Positions 12,623 through 17,133 of a stretch of DNA of 17,133 nt are shown one piece after another; positions within the stretch are counted from its first letter, which is position 1, and each line of letters opens with the position of its first letter. Made by a program: the position numbers and the translations under genes. The stretch lies in NCBI GenBank assembly GCA_017577565.1, contig PKRH01000080.1, forward strand, positions 1 through 17,133, given 5' to 3'. Source of the stretch: Thermoanaerobacterales bacterium. Lineage in GTDB: Bacteria; Actinomycetota; Acidimicrobiia; Acidimicrobiales; JACDCH01. A model generated the notes under the pieces. It did no database searches. It worked only from the letters and a program-made list of their open reading frames with translations, and was not told where the DNA came from.

Positions 12623-15600
12623 ATGGCCGCAACCAGGGATTTCAGTGCGCTGGTGCGGGTGGTCGATGAGCACGAGCACCAGCGCCTGACGAGGCATCTC
12701 GCCGAAGGCCTCATCGAGCACCTCGATCCGGCGGACCTCGCCAAAGCCCTCAGGCAAGCGAACACACGCGTCCGCCGCGATCTCCTGCAGCACGCCGGGC
12801 TCCCCTACAGGCAGCCCCCGCCGCCCACCCTGTGCCGGCAGCTCATCGACAAGGTCAAGGCGCCCGAGGCGTGTCCGACGTTGCACCCGATGCTGTGCCG
12901 AGCGATCGGGAGCGCCTACGAGCGCCGCCTGCACAAGCTGGTCGAGGGTACGGACCTCGACGGAGCCTCCGACGATCCGGATGCGTTCCGCCGAGAGATC
13001 GCACACCGCGTCGAGGACATCCCGCCAGTGATCCTTGCGTACGCCGTCCTCGACTGGCTCACGCGACATCGCCACAAGCCGACGTCTCCCCAGGTTCTCG
13101 CGCTCATCCACCTCGTGCAGGTGAGCGCACCCTTCGCCACCTCCGACGGGGGGACGCGTGATCTCGAGGACCTGATCGCCGAGGCGATGGCGGCAGCGCG
13201 AGATGACGCTGGTCTCGCGATGGCCCGCCACCTCATCGCCAGCGTCAGCGAACGGTGGCCGCAAGCGTCGGCCGCACTGGCACGGGTGAGCGCGTTCGCT
13301 TCCGAATCAACCGAACCCTCGCTGCTCCTGCCGATCGGCGACGACCTACGTGGCCTGGTCATCGAGCTCGAGCGTCAACGCCGAATGGTGGCGGCGATCA
13401 CAGCTCTCGAGGAACAGGAGGACGGCGGCCACGTCACGCTCGTCGACGTCCGATCGCTGGTGGCGGAGCTGGAAGCGGCGGAGAGGAGCGCCAGAGCCCT
13501 CGACGAGATCCTTCGGCTGGACGGGCCGGACGACATTGCGGCTGAACTGGCCGAGATCAAGGCGGCCGCCCGCGAGGCACGCACGAACCACGGTGCAGCG
13601 AGTGACGGCCTCTGCGCCCTTCTCTCGGTCGTGAAGGGCGAGAGCGCCGCACCCTACGACGACATCGCGACCTTCATCGCCGAGTTCCCTGACATGCGGG
13701 CCGTGGTGAACGCCGCGCTGAAGGGCGAGGTCGCGGTGCGCGCCGAGGAAGGAACGGAGACCGGCACGCACGTCGCGGACGACCCGCATGCGCCCATCGA
13801 GTCGGCCGAGGATGCGGCCTCTGCCAAGGTGACAGAGGACGCCGCTGACGACGACGGATCCGCCACGACGTCCTCCGACGACGGCGACCCGTCCACAAGT
13901 GAACCGACGGCGACCTCGACGCCGGACACCAGCGACGAGCCACGTCGGTCGACGAGCGCACCAGACGACGACGCGGTGGACTCAACCCACGACGAACCGG
14001 ATACCGGGACGTCACAGAGCGGTCCGGCCCCCGCCGAAGAAGCAGATCCGGCATCCGCGACGGATGTGAGAGGCGACCTCGAACCGGTCGAGACACCGAG
14101 CGCGGCGGAGACCGGCGATGAAGCCGACGACGATCCCGCCGACGGCGACGTCGACGAGCGGCTCGACACGGCGCTTGCGCGCGCGCTGGAGGACGGCCGG
14201 TTCGGTCTCGCCGCCCACATCGCCGAGGCGCAGGGCGAGCTCGACCGTGCCACCGCCTTCCGTTTGGCTGCCCTGGCCACGGAGGCACGTGCTGCCGCCG
14301 GGCCGTGCGCAACCCGGTTCAAGGAGCTGCTCGATGACGCCGAGGTCCCTCCGGACCCGGCGTCCCGCCTCGTGCTGCTCCCGGCTGCTCTCCGCATGGC
14401 GCTCGTGGCGCCCTACAGCGGCTCGGCAGCACTCGCCGCTCGCCTCTCGTCCACGTTGCCCGAGCTGCAGCCGCTGATCGACGCCACGCTCCGGGCGTCC
14501 CAGCAGGGCGTCGCGCTGATCGACGACGTGCTCACCGTCGCGGCCGACCTCGACCAGGCGGCTCGGGCCGTCGATGAGGCTACCGAGGCGATCCGCGCCC
14601 ATCTGGCCACCGCGGGGGCCCGCACGATCAAGTACCAGCGGGCCACCGACGTGTGGAAGACGCTCATCGGCAACGGGGGCATCCTCCGCGACTACCTCAC
14701 ACCCGCGCTCACGTCGCACGCGTCGGACGAGGAGCGTCTCGACATCGCCAAGCGGATGCGCGACCAGGCAGCCGAGCTCAGCACCGCGAAGAGGCGCGAT
14801 GCGGAGATCGCGAATGCCGACACCAGCAAGAAGCGCAAGGCGATCCACTCTGGAGCCGCGGCGAAGCTCACCGAGTACTGGGACGAGACGGTGCAGCTCG
14901 GCGTCACCTGGGCCGACGCGGTGATCGCTGCTGACCGTGCCCGGAGCGTAGGTGAGGGCTCCTGGCAGCAGCGCGAGATCGACGCACTCCGGAGAGCACA
15001 CGACCAGACGCGCGGCGCTGTCGCGGCGTCGTTGGACGAGATCGGTCACGGCGATCCCCTGCTCCGAGGGGCGGTCTGCGCCGCGCGGCACCTGCTCGAC
15101 TCCGTCAAGGACCTGCTCTCCGGTGTCCGACCGGACGGCGGTGAGCCGGCCCCGGACCGCGTGCTCAACGCCGACCTCCTCGCAGCAGCCCCCTTCCGCT
15201 TGAACGACGACTTCACGATCGGGCGCGTCGTGGCCGAGTCGGTGGCCGACGACCTCGATGACGTGGCGAGTCGCTCGTTCACCGACGGACTGTTGAGCGG
15301 CTTCGACCGCCGCACGGAGCTCCACGACCACGTCGGCACGGCCCTCGTCATCCAGGTGCTCCGGGAGGCCGGCCACCCAGAGGTCGAGGCACTCGACGAC
15401 CGCCGCACAGAAGCGCTGGTCGCCGCCCGTCACGTCGTCGCCGAGCGCTGGTCGGCGGCGCGTGACCGCCTCGAGTCCGACCGTCGGCTGGGCTTCCTCG
15501 ACGAGACCCGCTGGCGACTCCTGACCGCGAAGCTCGAGGACCACGATCCCACCGACCGCGAGGACCTGGATCGGGTCGACGACGCCGTCCAGGAGGTCTT

Positions 15601-17133
15601 CGTCGCCCTCGAGGAGAACCGGCGCGAGACGCTCGCCGAGTTCCGGGACCACCTCGACTCGTTGGCAGACGATCCGACCATCGCCACCGTCCGCGAGAAG
15701 GTGCTCGCTCGCGTCGAGGCGGGCGACCTGGCGACCGCGTGGGAGTACCTGTCACTTGCCCGCGAGGGCAGCGACATCCCCGAGAGCGTCGAGGAAGCCC
15801 GTCCCGCCGAGTTCCTCGCTCCGCGGCTCGACGACGCGCTCAGCGGGATCAACCTCGCGGCCAGCTCCACCCGCCAGACCGTCAGGCGTCGTGCACGGCT
15901 CGGCCCGCTCGACTTCGCCAGCTTGGACGACGACGCGGCCGAGACGGTGATCTCCGGCCTTCGGGCGTGGCGCGACATCAGCCGCGAGGACGACCTCGCG
16001 TCGGTCGACTGGGAGCAGGTGCTCCCGCCGGTCCTCCGAGTTCTCGGGATGTCCGCGGCGAGGATCCGGCCAGCCGCCGAGAACCGCCCCAACGTCAGGA
16101 ACCACCAGTGGATCGACCTCGTCTCCGTCGAGGTCGACGGCGATCCCCTGGTGCCGACCTTCGCGCCGGAGCCAGGCGGTCACACCGTGTGGAAGGTCCT
16201 GGTCAACAGTGGTCCGCCTGACACCGTCGAAACGTACCTGGCTCGGGCGCGGATCGGTGAGCCGGTCTTCCTCCTCCACCTGCGCCCGCTGGGCTCCAAG
16301 GGCCGGGCGAAGCTGGCCAGGACGTTCCGGGAGAACCGTCGAGCGGTGGCGATCATCGACAGCAACGTCATGGCGTGGGTCGCGGCCACGGGCCCCGGCG
16401 ACTACGAGCGGACGATGCAGGCGGTGCTGCCCTTCGTCACCGCCAACCCGTACATGCCGGATGCGTACGGGCTCGTGCCGGAGTCGATGTTCTACGGCCG
16501 TACCGCCGAGCTCGATCGCATCGTGCGCCAGCATGGCGGGACCTCGTACGTCTACGGTGGCCGCCAGCTCGGCAAGTCCGCTCTGCTCCGCCACGCGAAG
16601 CGGGTCTTCGAGCGGGACCCTGATCACGTCGCGATCTACATCGACCTCAAGGCGAAGCAGGTCGGGCGGCCACGACCGGCGGACGCCGTCTGGGAGGAGC
16701 TCTGGTCCGCCCTCGTCGCAGAGGGGATCGCGGAGGGCGACGCGCCGCGTCGACTGGCGCCGAGTGTGACGAAGGCGATCACGACCTGGCTCGACGGTGA
16801 CCCTGGTCGACGGCTCCTCGTCCTGCTCGACGAGTGTGACCACTTCATCGAAGCCGACACCAAGGGCGATCTGGCCGTGTCGGCCAGCCTCAAGGGCCTG
16901 ATGGAGGAGACGGAGCGCCGGTGCAAGATCGTCTTCGCCGGCCTCCACACCGTCCAGCGCTTCTCGACGGTGGCACGCAACGTGTCCAACACCCCGCTCG
17001 CCCACCTCGGTGAGCCCTTGGCCATCGGCCCACTCGACGGACGGCACGCCGCCGAGCTGGTGACGCGCCCGCTGGGCGCCCTCGGATACCGGTTCGAGTC
17101 CTTCGAGCTGGTCAACCGGATCCTGGCCCACAC
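12623..17133 (+). CDS. Giant STAND/AAA-like P-loop ATPase, 3' end beyond window
   Basis: A continuous frame of more than 1,503 codons, checked by eye from the ATG (GGAGG 11 nt upstream) to the window end. Order: helical N-terminal region (about 1-235); coiled-coil-like charged segment (about 240-325); acidic Asp/Glu/Ser/Thr/Ala-rich linker (about 373-510); long helical region (about 511-1155) with ERLDIAKRMRDQAAELSTAKRR and similar amphipathic helices; a small alpha/beta module (about 1160-1285: HQWIDLVSVEVDGD, PVFLLHLRPLG, AVAIIDSNVMAWVA); then FYGRTAELDRI (1290 on), Walker A GGRQLGKS (1312-1319), Walker B LLVLLDECDH (D1403, E1404) and IVFAGLHTVQRF, a sensor-like strand. The FxGR...P-loop...DE layout is that of STAND/AAA_16-type signalling ATPases, many of which act in bacterial immunity. 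Codons are less G/C-biased than upstream. ATPase call firm; biological role inferred; the effector or sensor end is unseen. Confidence 0.88.
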   Translation, partial: MAATRDFSALVRVVDEHEHQRLTRHLAEGLIEHLDPADLAKALRQANTRVRRDLLQHAGLPYRQPPPPTLCRQLIDKVKAPEACPTLHPMLCRAIGSAYERRLHKLVEGTDLDGASDDPDAFRREIAHRVEDIPPVILAYAVLDWLTRHRHKPTSPQVLALIHLVQVSAPFATSDGGTRDLEDLIAEAMAAARDDAGLAMARHLIASVSERWPQASAALARVSAFASESTEPSLLLPIGDDLRGLVIELERQRRMVAAITALEEQEDGGHVTLVDVRSLVAELEAAERSARALDEILRLDGPDDIAAELAEIKAAAREARTNHGAASDGLCALLSVVKGESAAPYDDIATFIAEFPDMRAVVNAALKGEVAVRAEEGTETGTHVADDPHAPIESAEDAASAKVTEDAADDDGSATTSSDDGDPSTSEPTATSTPDTSDEPRRSTSAPDDDAVDSTHDEPDTGTSQSGPAPAEEADPASATDVRGDLEPVETPSAAETGDEADDDPADGDVDERLDTALARALEDGRFGLAAHIAEAQGELDRATAFRLAALATEARAAAGPCATRFKELLDDAEVPPDPASRLVLLPAALRMALVAPYSGSAALAARLSSTLPELQPLIDATLRASQQGVALIDDVLTVAADLDQAARAVDEATEAIRAHLATAGARTIKYQRATDVWKTLIGNGGILRDYLTPALTSHASDEERLDIAKRMRDQAAELSTAKRRDAEIANADTSKKRKAIHSGAAAKLTEYWDETVQLGVTWADAVIAADRARSVGEGSWQQREIDALRRAHDQTRGAVAASLDEIGHGDPLLRGAVCAARHLLDSVKDLLSGVRPDGGEPAPDRVLNADLLAAAPFRLNDDFTIGRVVAESVADDLDDVASRSFTDGLLSGFDRRTELHDHVGTALVIQVLREAGHPEVEALDDRRTEALVAARHVVAERWSAARDRLESDRRLGFLDETRWRLLTAKLEDHDPTDREDLDRVDDAVQEVFVALEENRRETLAEFRDHLDSLADDPTIATVREKVLARVEAGDLATAWEYLSLAREGSDIPESVEEARPAEFLAPRLDDALSGINLAASSTRQTVRRRARLGPLDFASLDDDAAETVISGLRAWRDISREDDLASVDWEQVLPPVLRVLGMSAARIRPAAENRPNVRNHQWIDLVSVEVDGDPLVPTFAPEPGGHTVWKVLVNSGPPDTVETYLARARIGEPVFLLHLRPLGSKGRAKLARTFRENRRAVAIIDSNVMAWVAATGPGDYERTMQAVLPFVTANPYMPDAYGLVPESMFYGRTAELDRIVRQHGGTSYVYGGRQLGKSALLRHAKRVFERDPDHVAIYIDLKAKQVGRPRPADAVWEELWSALVAEGIAEGDAPRRLAPSVTKAITTWLDGDPGRRLLVLLDECDHFIEADTKGDLAVSASLKGLMEETERRCKIVFAGLHTVQRFSTVARNVSNTPLAHLGEPLAIGPLDGRHAAELVTRPLGALGYRFESFELVNRILAH

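Noticed and set aside
14012..15652. Long 546-codon open frame on the minus strand opposite the ATPase gene
   Set aside because: Its Arg/Gly/Val-rich low-complexity product is a GC-bias shadow; the plus-strand frame has the ATPase motifs and continuous, sensible helices.

Overview
The window is very GC-rich DNA with an almost exclusively G/C third codon position, GTG as well as ATG starts, and several apparently leaderless genes. Its gene families (an ECF41-type sigma factor, LLM-class oxidoreductase, several SDRs, AMP-dependent ligase, six-cysteine SGNH esterase) point to a high-GC actinobacterium. An environmental Acidimicrobiia-like lineage would fit, but that placement is inference. I saw no rRNA, tRNA, CRISPR array, IS element or integrase.

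Layout. (1) 1-2477, plus strand: the 3' part of a PIG-L deacetylase, a SurE-family nucleotidase with a lipoprotein signal, a DUF488 protein, and a small four-cysteine protein whose spacing and aromatic context resemble a high-potential iron-sulfur (HiPIP) fold. (2) 2623-5099, minus strand: a two-gene operon of an AMP-dependent acyl-CoA synthetase and an SDR of the 3-alpha-hydroxysteroid dehydrogenase type, joined by an unusual triple AGGTGA ribosome site. (3) 5419-9093: a pirin, a convergent antibiotic-biosynthesis-monooxygenase-like protein, a divergent ECF41 sigma factor with its C-terminal SnoaL-like regulatory domain, and an LLM flavin/F420 oxidoreductase. (4) 9167-12499: a secreted SGNH hydrolase with a structured, palindrome-rich leader, a nitroreductase, and two divergent SDRs. 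Most of regions 2-4 is small-molecule redox and acyl metabolism typical of lipid-, steroid- or xenobiotic-degrading actinobacteria.

(5) 12623 to the window end, plus strand: one uninterrupted reading frame of more than 1,500 codons that runs off the window. It encodes a giant P-loop ATPase: a helical N-terminus, a long acidic low-complexity linker, a long helical middle, a small alpha/beta module, then a STAND/AAA-like core with Walker A (GGRQLGKS) and Walker B (LLVLLDECD). Its codon use is visibly more relaxed than that of all upstream genes, which suggests an accessory or horizontally acquired segment starting near 12.5 kb. It is the most likely part of an undescribed (possibly defence or conflict) system, but its C-terminus and partners lie outside the window.

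Regulatory structure is rich. There are strong GC hairpins between convergent gene pairs, recurrent TAGCGT -10-like elements, an ECF41-type promoter candidate at the sigma gene, a 46-bp direct repeat across the sigma factor's stop codon, and two dyads plus a hairpin ahead of the SGNH gene.
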